Positions 43,428 through 51,323 of a DNA stretch of 53,897 bases are shown here, piece after piece (within the stretch, counting starts at the first letter, position 1; each line of letters opens with the position of its first letter). Where the stretch lies: NCBI RefSeq assembly GCF_014762745.1, contig NZ_JABURJ010000146.1, positions 1 through 53,897 on the forward strand, read 5' to 3'. The position numbers were made by a program, and so were the translations under genes. The notes beneath the pieces were generated by a model that did not search any database, was not told the origin of the DNA, and saw only the letters and a program-made list of their open reading frames with translations. The DNA is from Kangiella sp. Lineage in GTDB: Bacteria; Pseudomonadota; Gammaproteobacteria; Enterobacterales; Kangiellaceae.

Positions 43428-44621
43428 TTAAAGCGGACGCTGTACGCCGTCTTTTATAGCCTGTTCTTTTACTGCTTCGGCAATTTTTTGCGCCACATTA
43501 CGGTTTAGCGGGTCAGGTAATACATGATCTGCTGCCAGGTGATTGACCGCATCGGCAAGCGCATAAGCAGCGGCAATTTTCATGGCCTCGGTAATGCGGG
43601 TTGCTCTTGCCTCAAGTGCTCCTCGGAAAATGCCCGGGAAAGCTAGAACATTGTTAACCTGATTCGGGAAATCGCTTCGGCCAGTGCCCACAACCGCTGC
43701 ACCTGCAGCGATGGCTTCATCCGGCATGATTTCTGGAATAGGGTTGGCCATTGCCAGAATGATCGGAGCCTTATTCATCATCTTGATGTTTTCGCCTGTC
43801 AGCAGATTGCCTTTAGAAACACCGATAAAGACATCAGAATTTGTTAATGCATCCAGCAGCTTGCCGTTACGATTATGGCGGTTGGTGTAAGCCAATAGCT
43901 TTTGCTTTTCCTCATTCAGATCCGAACGGTCAGGAGAAATAATGCCTTGCGAGTCACAGACCAGAACGTCTTCAACAGGGATACAGGCAGCTTCGTCATG
44001 ACCGACGCAGCGAAGGAGTTTTGCAATCGCGGTACCGGCAGCGCCCGCACCATTGATAACCACTTTCAGTTCCTTGATATCTTTGCCTGTGACTTTGCAG
44101 GCATTAATTAAAGCGGCTAATAGGACAATGGCTGTACCATGCTGGTCATCGTGAAAAACAGGAATGCCAATATCCTGTAGCGCTTCTTCAATTTCAAAGC
44201 ATTTTGGTGCAGCAATATCTTCCAGATTGATGCCGCCAAATGTTGGTGCAATGGCTTTGACTGCGGTAATAATTTCTGCAGCACTTTTTGTGTCTAGCAC
44301 TAATGGCACGCCATCAATATCCGCAAATTCTTTAAACAGAATGGCTTTACCTTCCATCACTGGTAAGGCAGCCTCTGGCCCTATATTGCCAAGACCCAAT
44401 ACCGCAGAGCCATCAGACACGATAGCAACCGAATTACCTTTCATGGTGTAAAGGTAGCTGGAGTTTTTATCTTTGGCGATATGGTTAGAAACGGCGGCTA
44501 CGCCAGGAGTGTAGGCAATGGACAGGTCTTCACGATTTTGCAAAGGGACTTTGCTTTTAATGGCCCATTTGCCACGTAAGTAACGATGAATATCTAGAGA
44601 TTTTTTGAAATAGTCGCTCAT
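43428..44621 (-). CDS. Malic enzyme (short form)
   Basis: Oxidative decarboxylation of malate to pyruvate. A 397-residue chain lacking the phosphotransacetylase-like tail of E. coli MaeB. N-terminal catalytic domain with AYTPGVAAVS and GLGNIGPEAALPVMEGKA, the metal-binding VFHDDQHGTAIV near residue 157, and the Rossmann domain motif VVINGAGAAGTAI near 188. The cofactor (NAD or NADP) cannot be read off safely. It is convergent with the hydrolase gene (4-bp gap). Confidence 0.93.
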   Translation of the reverse strand: MSDYFKKSLDIHRYLRGKWAIKSKVPLQNREDLSIAYTPGVAAVSNHIAKDKNSSYLYTMKGNSVAIVSDGSAVLGLGNIGPEAALPVMEGKAILFKEFADIDGVPLVLDTKSAAEIITAVKAIAPTFGGINLEDIAAPKCFEIEEALQDIGIPVFHDDQHGTAIVLLAALINACKVTGKDIKELKVVINGAGAAGTAIAKLLRCVGHDEAACIPVEDVLVCDSQGIISPDRSDLNEEKQKLLAYTNRHNRNGKLLDALTNSDVFIGVSKGNLLTGENIKMMNKAPIILAMANPIPEIMPDEAIAAGAAVVGTGRSDFPNQVNNVLAFPGIFRGALEARATRITEAMKIAAAYALADAVNHLAADHVLPDPLNRNVAQKIAEAVKEQAIKDGVQRPL

Positions 44622-44723
44622 AAGTTTGCTTGGTTCGCGATAAATGGCTGCAATGATACGCTTATTGTAAGGGATTTGTGGTCGGATTAGCAGGGAATCG
44701 TCGAGATTGTAGCTAATTAATTG

Positions 44724-44757
44724 GGCCAGCTGAAGGTGGCTTCACCTTGCGCTGGCC
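44724..44757. terminator. Large hairpin between the malic enzyme and DoxX genes
   Basis: GGCCAGC (44724-44730) with GCTGGCC (44751-44757) enclosing AAGGTG-GCTT-CACCTT. It is a long stable stem downstream of the DoxX gene on the minus strand and upstream of the malic enzyme gene. No clear U-run, so its terminator role is uncertain. Confidence 0.5.
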
Positions 44758-44772
44758 ACTATAAACACAGTT

Positions 44773-45363
44773 TTATTTTTTGTTAGGAAAAGCTTTGCTT
44801 AACCAGTAGTCAGCAGAAAAATAGCGCCCGGCGCCGGTAAAGAATAAGGATAGCAGCACAATGAAGTAAGTTGCTGCAAATTCGATACCGTTTTGCAGAA
44901 TGACGATATTGCCTTTGCCAGTCAGCCAGCTGTAATCACCATGATCTTGCAGAATGGTTCTCGCTCTTGCAAGGCGCTCAGAAATTTCAGGATCGGTTGA
45001 TTGGGCAATCGCAAACCAGCCGTTATCCCAGTGAACTGCAAAAATGGCGACCAGCATGGTAATCATCAGTGGAATCGTGATCCAGCGAACGGCAAGACCT
45101 ATCAGCAATAACACTGCGCCGACGCTTTCGGCACTGGCTGCCAGAAAAGTCATAACTTCTGGAAATGGCAGCCCAAGCCCCCATTCGCTATTACCAAACC
45201 AGTTGGCGGTGCTTTCAAAGTTGGCAAATTTGCGCGTGCCCGCTTCCCAGAATGGAAAGAACAATAACAGGCGAAATAATAGAGGGGGCAGTCCGTCAAG
45301 GTGTTTGACTGAGTTACAGACTGCTCCGGTAAAGCTGTAATACTTATCTGTTAAAGTTGGCAT
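44773..45363 (-). CDS. DoxX family membrane protein
   Basis: A 196-residue inner-membrane protein with four hydrophobic segments (about residues 25-42, 65-90, 95-112 and 155-175). LFRLLLFFPFWEAGTRKFANFE and FPEVMTFLAASAESVGAVLLLIGL are typical of DoxX. Family members take part in quinol or thiosulfate redox reactions in some species and in oxidative-stress membrane complexes in others. It is 13 bp downstream of the FMN-binding glutamate synthase-like gene, so probably cotranscribed. Confidence 0.85.
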   Translation of the reverse strand: MPTLTDKYYSFTGAVCNSVKHLDGLPPLLFRLLLFFPFWEAGTRKFANFESTANWFGNSEWGLGLPFPEVMTFLAASAESVGAVLLLIGLAVRWITIPLMITMLVAIFAVHWDNGWFAIAQSTDPEISERLARARTILQDHGDYSWLTGKGNIVILQNGIEFAATYFIVLLSLFFTGAGRYFSADYWLSKAFPNKK

Positions 45364-45376
45364 GAATAGCTCCTAT

Positions 45377-46897
45377 TTATAGATTCTTGGTCGGAATCTT
45401 GTTTTCTTGATAAGGGTGAACTTTATCTATTGGAGTCGAAAGGCCGGTTTCTGTTACAACCCGCATGTGATGGCGCTTGAGTTGGCGTGGTTCCTTGACT
45501 CCGCAGGAGTGCGCAATCATGCCCACGGCTTTGACCATATTCTTGTGATAATGATAGACACGAACGGATTTGTCTGTGATGTCGAGCCCCTTTTGCAGAT
45601 CCGGATCATGGGTGGTGACACCCGTTGGGCAAGTATTTTTATTGCACTGCATGGCCTGAATGCAACCCAGCGCAAACATAAAGCCGCGGGCGGAAAGCGC
45701 AAAGTCAGCACCCATGGCTAAAGCCCAGGCAACCATCGAGGGATTAATCATTTTGCCGGAGCCAATCACCTTGATGCGATCGCGAAGTCCCTGCTGCTGA
45801 AGAATATCAATAGCCATTGGCAGGCTTTCTTTTAAGGTCAGGCCGACGTAGTCAAATAAAGGCTGAGGTGCTGCACCAGAGCCGCCGTCGGCGCTATCAA
45901 TAGTAATGAAGTCGGGCGCAAACTCGATGCCGCGCTTATGGATTTCTGCGCAGAGTTCATACAGGAAGTGTTCGCCACCGAGTACCGTTTTAAAGCCTAC
46001 CGGCTTTCCGGTGACTTCGCGAATATGATTAATCATATCCAGTAGATCGCTGACATTGTGGATTTCGGGGTGACCATTAGGGCTGATCGAAGCTTTTCCT
46101 TCGGGAATGCCGCGAATCCTCGCAATTTCTGCGTTGACCTTTGCAGCAGGAAGGATACCCCCTTTGCCTGGCTTAGCCCCTTGCGCCAGCTTAAGTTCAA
46201 TCATCTTAACCTGTGGGTGCTCGGCAACCTGTTCGAGCTTTTCGTCACTCAGTTTGCCTTCTGCATCTCGAACACCATACTTGGCGGTTCCAATCTGAAA
46301 AACTACATCTCCGCCGCCAGTCAGGTGATAGGGTGACAAACCGCCTTCGCCAGTATTGATCCAGCAACCGGCACGAGCCGCACCGCGTGATAATGCTTCG
46401 ACCGCCACTTTTGACAATGCGCCATAACTCATGCCTGAAATATTGAAAAAACTGCGGGCAAGGTAAGGTGTACGACAATAGGGACCAATCATTACAGGCG
46501 GTGCTTCAACTGCATCTTCCTCCTGAGTCGGGAACTGATCATTCATGAATAGAACTGTGCCCACCTGATTCAGGTTGCGGGTTGAGCCAAAAGCCTGAGT
46601 GCGGCTGATGTTCTTGGCCGCGCGATAGACCCAGCTACGCTCGGCACGATTAAAGGGCAGCTCTTCGCGATCCATCGAGAAAAAGTACTGACGGAAAAAT
46701 TCGCCGAGATGTTCAAACCAATACCGAAAGCGCCCAATCACCGGAAAATTATGGCGAATGGCGTGTTTTTTCTGAGTAGAGTCAATGACATAAAAGACAA
46801 TAGTAGTCAGCAACAATAGAATGATGGCGACCACAAAAAAGCCCGCTATCCACTCCATTGTGGTCTTAACAAACGACATAAAGCCTTCTGATTTCAT
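45377..46897 (-). CDS. FMN-binding glutamate synthase-like protein, membrane-anchored
   Basis: A 506-residue protein with one N-terminal membrane helix (IAGFFVVAIILLLLTTIVF) followed by the FMN/iron-sulfur synthase domain of GltB-like proteins. FMN-binding and catalytic blocks are FNISGMSYGALSK, NTGEGGLSPYH, KLAQGAKPGKGG, DSADGGSGAAPQP and GADFALSARGFMFALGCIQA. The cluster motif C-x5-C-x4-C (CIQAMQCNKNTC) follows. No glutaminase domain is present, so it is an archaeal-type or stand-alone relative. ATG 46897 is chosen because AAGGA stands 8 bp upstream; longer frames to 46957 exist. It leads the DoxX operon. Confidence 0.88.
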   Translation of the reverse strand: MKSEGFMSFVKTTMEWIAGFFVVAIILLLLTTIVFYVIDSTQKKHAIRHNFPVIGRFRYWFEHLGEFFRQYFFSMDREELPFNRAERSWVYRAAKNISRTQAFGSTRNLNQVGTVLFMNDQFPTQEEDAVEAPPVMIGPYCRTPYLARSFFNISGMSYGALSKVAVEALSRGAARAGCWINTGEGGLSPYHLTGGGDVVFQIGTAKYGVRDAEGKLSDEKLEQVAEHPQVKMIELKLAQGAKPGKGGILPAAKVNAEIARIRGIPEGKASISPNGHPEIHNVSDLLDMINHIREVTGKPVGFKTVLGGEHFLYELCAEIHKRGIEFAPDFITIDSADGGSGAAPQPLFDYVGLTLKESLPMAIDILQQQGLRDRIKVIGSGKMINPSMVAWALAMGADFALSARGFMFALGCIQAMQCNKNTCPTGVTTHDPDLQKGLDITDKSVRVYHYHKNMVKAVGMIAHSCGVKEPRQLKRHHMRVVTETGLSTPIDKVHPYQENKIPTKNL

Positions 46898-47091
46898 TAT
46901 CTGGTTCCTTAACCCTGTTTCTGAATTGAGAGTTGAGACAAGCGCTGACATCGTCAAACATTCAATATACTATTGATATCGAAAACTGCAATTGTGAGCT
47001 TAGGTGTAATATTACTACTCAATGCTACTCTAATGCCGTTATTCTTATGTGAAAGCTGCTAGAGAACTAACTTATTGATACAAGGCGACTG

Positions 47092-47742
47092 ATGAATAAG
47101 ACTGGAGTGTCCACAGAAGAAGCTCTACCCGATGAGCGCGAATTGACTCAAAGGCTTATCAGCAATGACCAACAGCTGTTTATGACTGTGGTAAAAGCCT
47201 GGCATCCCTCTCTTTATAGCGTTGCAGCAGCAATTGTTGGCCATTCCATTGCCGACGAAGTGGTGCAGGAAGCCTGGGTCTCGGTAATCAAGGCACTTCC
47301 TAAATTCGAGGGGCGATCTGCCCTTAAAACCTGGGTCACACGAATTGTCGCTAATGAAGCCAAGAATCGCTATCGCAAAGAGTCGCGTTCAGTGTCTCTG
47401 GAGTCAGTGGACGAGAACTGGGCAACAGATTCAAGACTGGTCAGCGATCCGCGCTTTGATAGTAGTGGTCATTGGAATCAGCGCAATCCAGCCTGGGATA
47501 TGGGTTCTCCGGATGAACTCTTGTCTGCTCAAGAATTGCAGGACTGCGTGGATAAACATCTTGCCCGATTGCCGGAGCAACAAAGATACATCATGGAACT
47601 GCGTGATGCAGGCGGTATGGATATGGAAGAAATTTGTAACATTCTGGAAGTTAGTTCATCCAATGCCAGAGTGCTGCTGCATCGTGCCAGAGATAGAATT
47701 CAGCAGGTGGTAGCCAAATTTCAGAGGACAGGCGAATGTTAA
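47092..47742 (+). CDS. RNA polymerase ECF sigma factor
   Basis: A 216-residue sigma-70 family protein with only regions 2 and 4. Region 2 includes VVQEAWVSVIKALPKFEGRS (-10 recognition, DExxQEAW-like) near residues 66-85, with FEGRSALKTWVTRIVANEAKNRYR. Region 4 has QRYIMELRDAGGMDMEEICN and LEVSSSNARVLLHRARDRI near 180-205, the -35-recognition helix. The linker between them is long and variable. Targets are unknown. The anti-sigma gene overlaps its end by 7 bases, the classic sigma/anti-sigma pair. Confidence 0.93.
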   Translation: MNKTGVSTEEALPDERELTQRLISNDQQLFMTVVKAWHPSLYSVAAAIVGHSIADEVVQEAWVSVIKALPKFEGRSALKTWVTRIVANEAKNRYRKESRSVSLESVDENWATDSRLVSDPRFDSSGHWNQRNPAWDMGSPDELLSAQELQDCVDKHLARLPEQQRYIMELRDAGGMDMEEICNILEVSSSNARVLLHRARDRIQQVVAKFQRTGEC

Positions 47743-47978
47743 GTTGCAAGCATCTGGTCGAGCAGGCCAGTGATTATATTGATGATGAAATGAGCATGAG
47801 AAAACGAGTTCAGGTCAAACTGCATCTCTTCATGTGCGTCAGCTGTCGCCGATATTTAAAGCAATTGAAACTGACCATCGCCATGTTACACTGTAAAAAT
47901 CAGCACCAGGCACCAGAAGCTATGTGCCATCACCTGCTAAAAGAGTATCAAAAAAACCTGCCGAAGCAGGGTTCATAA
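47736..47978 (+). CDS. Soluble zinc-finger anti-sigma factor (zf-HC2)
   Basis: An 80-residue protein with the ZAS/zf-HC2 motif H-x3-C-x2-C (HLFMCVSC, about residues 31-38) plus the preceding CKHLVEQASDYIDDEMS helix. There is no transmembrane segment, so it is cytoplasmic like RsrA and ChrR-type factors, some of which release sigma on oxidation. Two later cysteines (HCK and MCHH) could add redox or metal sensitivity. It overlaps the sigma gene end. Confidence 0.85.
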   Translation: MLSCKHLVEQASDYIDDEMSMRKRVQVKLHLFMCVSCRRYLKQLKLTIAMLHCKNQHQAPEAMCHHLLKEYQKNLPKQGS

Positions 47979-47996
47979 ATCATCGAATATATCGGC

Positions 47997-48317
47997 TTAC
48001 TCTTCAGCTTCAGGCTTAATAGTACCTTCCATCGACTGCAATACATCGCCATTAAAGTGCAGAATTAAACGCTCTTCACGCTTATCACCACTCGATGGCA
48101 CCATATAATACAGGTAATACCAGGTGTCTGAATCAAGGTTGGTATTAAGAGCCGGGTTGCCCAGCACATAAGAAACCTGATCCTTAGTCATGCCAGGTTT
48201 AATCTTGTTCACTTCAGATTGCTCAAGGATATTACCCTGCTGAATGGTTGGTTTATAGACGCAAGCGCTCAACAAGCTGAAACAAATCAAAAGCGCAGAA
48301 AGAAAAATAGTTTTCAT
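47997..48317 (-). CDS. bamE: Outer membrane assembly lipoprotein BamE
   Basis: A 106-residue BAM-complex lipoprotein (SmpA/OmlA). Lipobox LLSAC at residues 15-19 after a hydrophobic signal; the SmpA domain reads QQGNILEQSEVNKIKPGMTKDQV, then YVLGNPALNTNLDSDTWYYLYY. It is convergent with the anti-sigma gene and divergent from fur, as in many gammaproteobacteria where bamE adjoins fur. Confidence 0.93.
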   Translation of the reverse strand: MKTIFLSALLICFSLLSACVYKPTIQQGNILEQSEVNKIKPGMTKDQVSYVLGNPALNTNLDSDTWYYLYYMVPSSGDKREERLILHFNGDVLQSMEGTIKPEAEE

Positions 48318-48363
48318 GAAAATCCTGATAGTTAGTGTTTTTTGCTGAAATCGCCATTCACAA

Positions 48364-48405
48364 GTATACTGAATGGCTTTTCATAAATTCTTGGCATAGT
48401 ATAAT
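48364..48405. promoter_or_regulatory. Divergent promoter region of bamE and fur
   Basis: For fur: TTTTCA at 48378-48383 and a perfect TATAAT at 48400-48405, 16-bp spacer, 36 bp before the TTG start. For bamE on the minus strand, TATACT lies at 48364-48369. Whether Fur regulates itself cannot be read with certainty; no clear Fur box is present. Confidence 0.6.
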
Positions 48406-48440
48406 CATTTTGCCGCGCAAATCTATTGGAGGATGAGTTT

Positions 48441-48842
48441 TTGGAAAATCAGCAACTGAAAAAAGCCGGATTAAAGGTCACCCTGCCGAGGGTTAAGATA
48501 TTACAAATCCTGGAAAGTTCCGATGATCGTCACCTTAGCGCGGAAGACGTCTATAAGCTATTGCTCGAGGCCGGCGACGATGTAGGTCTGGCTACAGTCT
48601 ATCGGGTTTTAACCCAGTTCGAGTCAGCAGGACTTGTCACCCGCCACAACTTCGAAGGTGGCCACTCCGTATTTGAAATCGACGATGGCGAGCATCACGA
48701 CCACATGGTTAACGTCGATGACGGCACAGTCATAGAATTCTTCAGCGAAGAGATTGAAGAGTTACAGCACAGGATTGCTGAGAAGCATGGTGTTGAGATT
48801 GTGGATCATAGTTTGGTACTCTACGTAAAAAACAAGAAATAA
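48441..48842 (+). CDS. fur: Ferric uptake regulator Fur
   Basis: Fe(II)-dependent repressor of iron uptake. The sequence from QQLKKAGLKVTLPRVKILQIL matches E. coli Fur. The metal-binding residues are present in HSVFEIDDGEHHDHMVNVDDG (about residues 80-100). The TTG at 48441 gives 133 residues and has GGAGGA 7 bp upstream; an earlier TTG at 48426 is upstream of that ribosome site and rejected. The CXXC motif usual in many Fur proteins is absent. Its likely target in this window is the Fur box at 1018-1032. Confidence 0.95.
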   Translation: MENQQLKKAGLKVTLPRVKILQILESSDDRHLSAEDVYKLLLEAGDDVGLATVYRVLTQFESAGLVTRHNFEGGHSVFEIDDGEHHDHMVNVDDGTVIEFFSEEIEELQHRIAEKHGVEIVDHSLVLYVKNKK

Positions 48843-49465
48843 CCTTAAACTTGTCTTTTCTTCCGATAACTTTGTTAAAATTCTCTTCGAGGCTAGTCAT
48901 TTACAGATTGTAAACTCCTAGCCTCTCATCAATTTTTGTCTCGTTCTCGAAAGAAAATCCTGCGTTTAACTCGTATGAATTAAATGGTCGCCTCCGTTTT
49001 TTCGCCAGCTTGCGCCTTGCTCTTGAGCGAAAATTCACATTTTAAGTAGTTATATGCATTACTTATATTTTTCGTAGGGGCGGTTTATGAATCGCCCGTT
49101 CTTAGATTAAGCTCAACTGTTTAACAGATTGTAAACTCCTAGTCTCTCATCAATTTTTGCCGCGTTCTCGAAAGAAAATCCTGCGTTTAAGACTTTGAGC
49201 TAGAGGTCGCCTCCGCTTTTTCACCACTTGCGCCTTGCTCTTGGGTTAAATCAACATTTTAAAATCATAACGTCATTGCGATGAGCGCAGCGAAGAAGCA
49301 ATCTCGTTGATGGCTAACTGCTACTGAGTCCGAATGTAAAATCTACTTTAATTGATTGAATTTTGTACAGTTGTGAGTATGCTTATGGCTAATTTGGTGT
49401 CGAATTGATACCTGTAGCTTGTGCTTGTCTGGGGATGGACTTAACTACTAACAAGGAGTTTTACC
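48843..49465. repeat. Gene-free gap with a duplicated 140-bp sequence
   Basis: No gene. About 140 bp at 48903-49045 recur at 49124-49263, 221 bp further on, with a common core ACAGATTGTAAACTCCTAG...TCTCATCAATTTTTG...CTCGAAAGAAAATCCTGCG. The second half of both contains GGTCGCCTCCG and GCGCCTTGCTCTTG. A fragment resembling the 3' part recurs near 50269 (TTGCTCTTGGGCGAAAAA). Between them lies a GTAGGGGCGG repeat (about 49075). A GTCATTGCGATGAG...GCAATCTCGT repeat is at 49272-49307. Confidence 0.7.
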
Positions 49466-50236
49466 ATGTACAAGCAGTCTCTCATAATGCTCGCGGCTCT
49501 CGCGTTCTTCACTATTCTATTTAACCCATTGGCAGTCTCTGCTGCGGAAGAAAAGCCTCCCGCTTTGGTCAATATGTGGGTGATGGAAGTGGACTCTGAT
49601 AACTGGGAAAAGTTTGAAAAGGAGTTCAAAGAGCATATCAAGGATAGGGTCAAGGCCGGCGATAAATTCAACTGGCAGGTCTACACACCTCATACTGGTT
49701 CAGATCTTAATAGCTACATTATTCGTGCCTGTTGCTTTAAGTGGGCAGAGTTGGATGATTATGCCAAATGGGCGAATGACTCCAAGATTATGGATAGCTG
49801 GGATAAAGGTCCTGACCGGTATGTTGAAAAGTATCACCATCAATACAGTTGGATTGATATGGAAAACAGTCACTGGAAAGAGGATGTGATGCACAAATAT
49901 GTTGGTGTGACCAAGTATTACCTCAAACCCGATGCAAAGGATGTTGATAAGTCAGTAAAGGAAATTAGCGACCTGGCTAAGGCCATTAAATGGGACATGA
50001 GCTGGAGCTGGGAAGTGGATGTCACTGGAAAGGGTGACAGTCTGTATGCCGCTTTTGGATTTGAAAATTTCGCAGCAATGGATCCGCCGGGTCCAAGCTT
50101 TAGTGAGCTAGCGGAAAAGCACCTTGGGTCAAAAGAAAAGGTTGATGAAATTTTTGACCGCTTCGGTGAAAAATATAAAGGCACTCACTACGAGATTTAT
50201 CGTCATAGACCTGATTTGTCGATGCCATCTAAGTAA
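49466..50236 (+). CDS. Secreted protein of unknown function with two similar halves
   Basis: A 256-residue protein with a signal peptide (MYKQSLIMLAALAFFTILF, cleavage near VSAAEE). The mature part seems to contain two repeats of an ABM-like ferredoxin fold: VNMWVMEVDSDNWEKFEKEF (about 35-54) and VGVTKYYLKPDAKDVDKSVK (about 140-160), each followed by a Trp/Tyr-rich block. An RACC pair, three Trp and many aromatic residues stand out. No catalytic motif is recognised. AAGGAG 8 bp before the ATG is a good ribosome site. The neighbours give no hint. Confidence 0.65.
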   Translation: MYKQSLIMLAALAFFTILFNPLAVSAAEEKPPALVNMWVMEVDSDNWEKFEKEFKEHIKDRVKAGDKFNWQVYTPHTGSDLNSYIIRACCFKWAELDDYAKWANDSKIMDSWDKGPDRYVEKYHHQYSWIDMENSHWKEDVMHKYVGVTKYYLKPDAKDVDKSVKEISDLAKAIKWDMSWSWEVDVTGKGDSLYAAFGFENFAAMDPPGPSFSELAEKHLGSKEKVDEIFDRFGEKYKGTHYEIYRHRPDLSMPSK

Positions 50237-50455
50237 ATAAGTAAGAAGAGCTTTTCGCTCAACAGCTGTGTTGCTCTTGGGCGAAAAAACGAAACTGTAT
50301 TTACTCTTCTCATCCCGCGGCTCTGACTGCGGGATCCAGTGGAAATCAATGTTCTGAGATTTATTTGAAAATTGTTATTTGCGATTTGTTTCTCATTTTG
50401 CGTTCGGGCACTTCCTTACAATCCTCCATGTTCATAGTAAACATGGAGAAAAGGA
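50237..50455. other. Gap before an unknown gene
   Basis: No gene seen. It contains TTGCTCTTGGGCGAAAAA (50269-50286), like part of the 140-bp repeat, and CCCGCGGCTCTGACTGCGGG (about 50315-50334), an inverted repeat CCCGC/GCGGG followed by ATCCAG, another short dispersed-repeat type. Confidence 0.35.
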
Positions 50456-51121
50456 ATGCAAAACCTACCTATCAGGATTAAAAGAGCCAAAGAGCTCTGC
50501 AACCGTGCAATCAATTATTCAGATTTTGGTCACTGGCAGGGCTCTGGAAAAGAACCTAATTGTAAGCTGGAAGAAAGAAGAAGCAGAACTACAGTACTTG
50601 AAATTCACTGGCCTACTGATGAATCGGTAAGACAGTGGAATAGCTTTATAGAACGGAACAAGCGAGCAACTGGTTATCTTATTACTGGGGTAACTTCGCT
50701 TGGGCTAGCTGTTGGTGGTGTAGTTCTATTGGGTGCTAAAGGTGCTGGTGGAATGGGATCGGCACTTGGAGTTTGGGGAGCTGATTATATTCATGACATT
50801 AGTCTCAGCGAAATATTGTCTAAGGTGGAACTACCTTGGGCGACTCGTGGTGGTTACCTGTCAATAACTGTTAATAAACAATTCCGATACGCAGTCCAAG
50901 ATTGGAAAAATGAATATATAGTTGAAAATTATACGGAAAGGTTTGATCACAATGGTCAGCCAGATGGCTATACTGACTACCAGCGACAAAAGTATAGAAT
51001 GCGTAGCGAGCAAGAAGTCGAACTGTTCAGAACTTTTGTAATTGGGAAAAGCGAAAAGGTTGTGATGGATTATGGAGTATCGGACTCTATAAAAAAATAT
51101 CCTTACTATGTGGGAAAATAG
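50456..51121 (+). CDS. Unknown protein with a glycine-rich membrane-like segment
   Basis: A 221-residue protein that I do not recognise. The N-terminal 70 residues are hydrophilic and Arg/Lys/Glu-rich; residues about 73-108 (GYLITGVTSLGLAVGGVVLL, GAKGAGGMGSALGVWG) are an extended Gly/Ala/Val stretch like a glycine zipper or a pore-forming helix. The C-terminal half is soluble, with many Tyr and charged residues (VENYTERFDHNGQPDGYTDY). There is no signal peptide. The ATG follows GGAGAAAAGGA. The next small gene overlaps directly (0-bp gap). It is AT-rich compared with recN. Could be a toxin-like protein; not supported by homology. Confidence 0.5.
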   Translation: MQNLPIRIKRAKELCNRAINYSDFGHWQGSGKEPNCKLEERRSRTTVLEIHWPTDESVRQWNSFIERNKRATGYLITGVTSLGLAVGGVVLLGAKGAGGMGSALGVWGADYIHDISLSEILSKVELPWATRGGYLSITVNKQFRYAVQDWKNEYIVENYTERFDHNGQPDGYTDYQRQKYRMRSEQEVELFRTFVIGKSEKVVMDYGVSDSIKKYPYYVGK

Positions 51122-51298
51122 ATGAGCTTAAGTGAAACTGCAAAAGACCTAATCTTTTATGTCGGTCTTATATTATCTTTAATTGTGTTTTTAACTTTCA
51201 TGCTGTTTGATACACCTCCTTTCTGGTTGAAGGTGAGTCTTGGAATTTGTATGGGGGCAACCTGTTATTTTGCCCCTCTTGCAAGAAAGAAAGGTTGA
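51122..51298 (+). CDS. Predicted 58-residue two-helix membrane protein
   Basis: A short gene whose ATG directly follows the stop of the previous gene (TAGATG). It encodes 58 residues with two hydrophobic helices, LIFYVGLILSLIVFLTFML (about 10-28) and WLKVSLGIC...CYFAPL (about 35-53), a Pro-Pro turn between them, and a basic end RKKG. Positive-inside rule puts both ends in the cytoplasm. The tight coupling suggests it acts with the glycine-rich protein before it, perhaps as an immunity or stabilising partner; no homologue is recalled. Confidence 0.5.
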   Translation: MSLSETAKDLIFYVGLILSLIVFLTFMLFDTPPFWLKVSLGICMGATCYFAPLARKKG

Positions 51299-51303
51299 AA
51301 AGC

Positions 51304-51323
51304 GAGCGGACTGCCGCTCTTTT
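51304..51323. terminator. Terminator between the small gene and recN
   Basis: GAGCGG-ACTG-CCGCTC followed by T6, with an A-rich preceding side; on the other strand recN's end is at 51324, so the hairpin serves both convergent genes. Confidence 0.8.
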
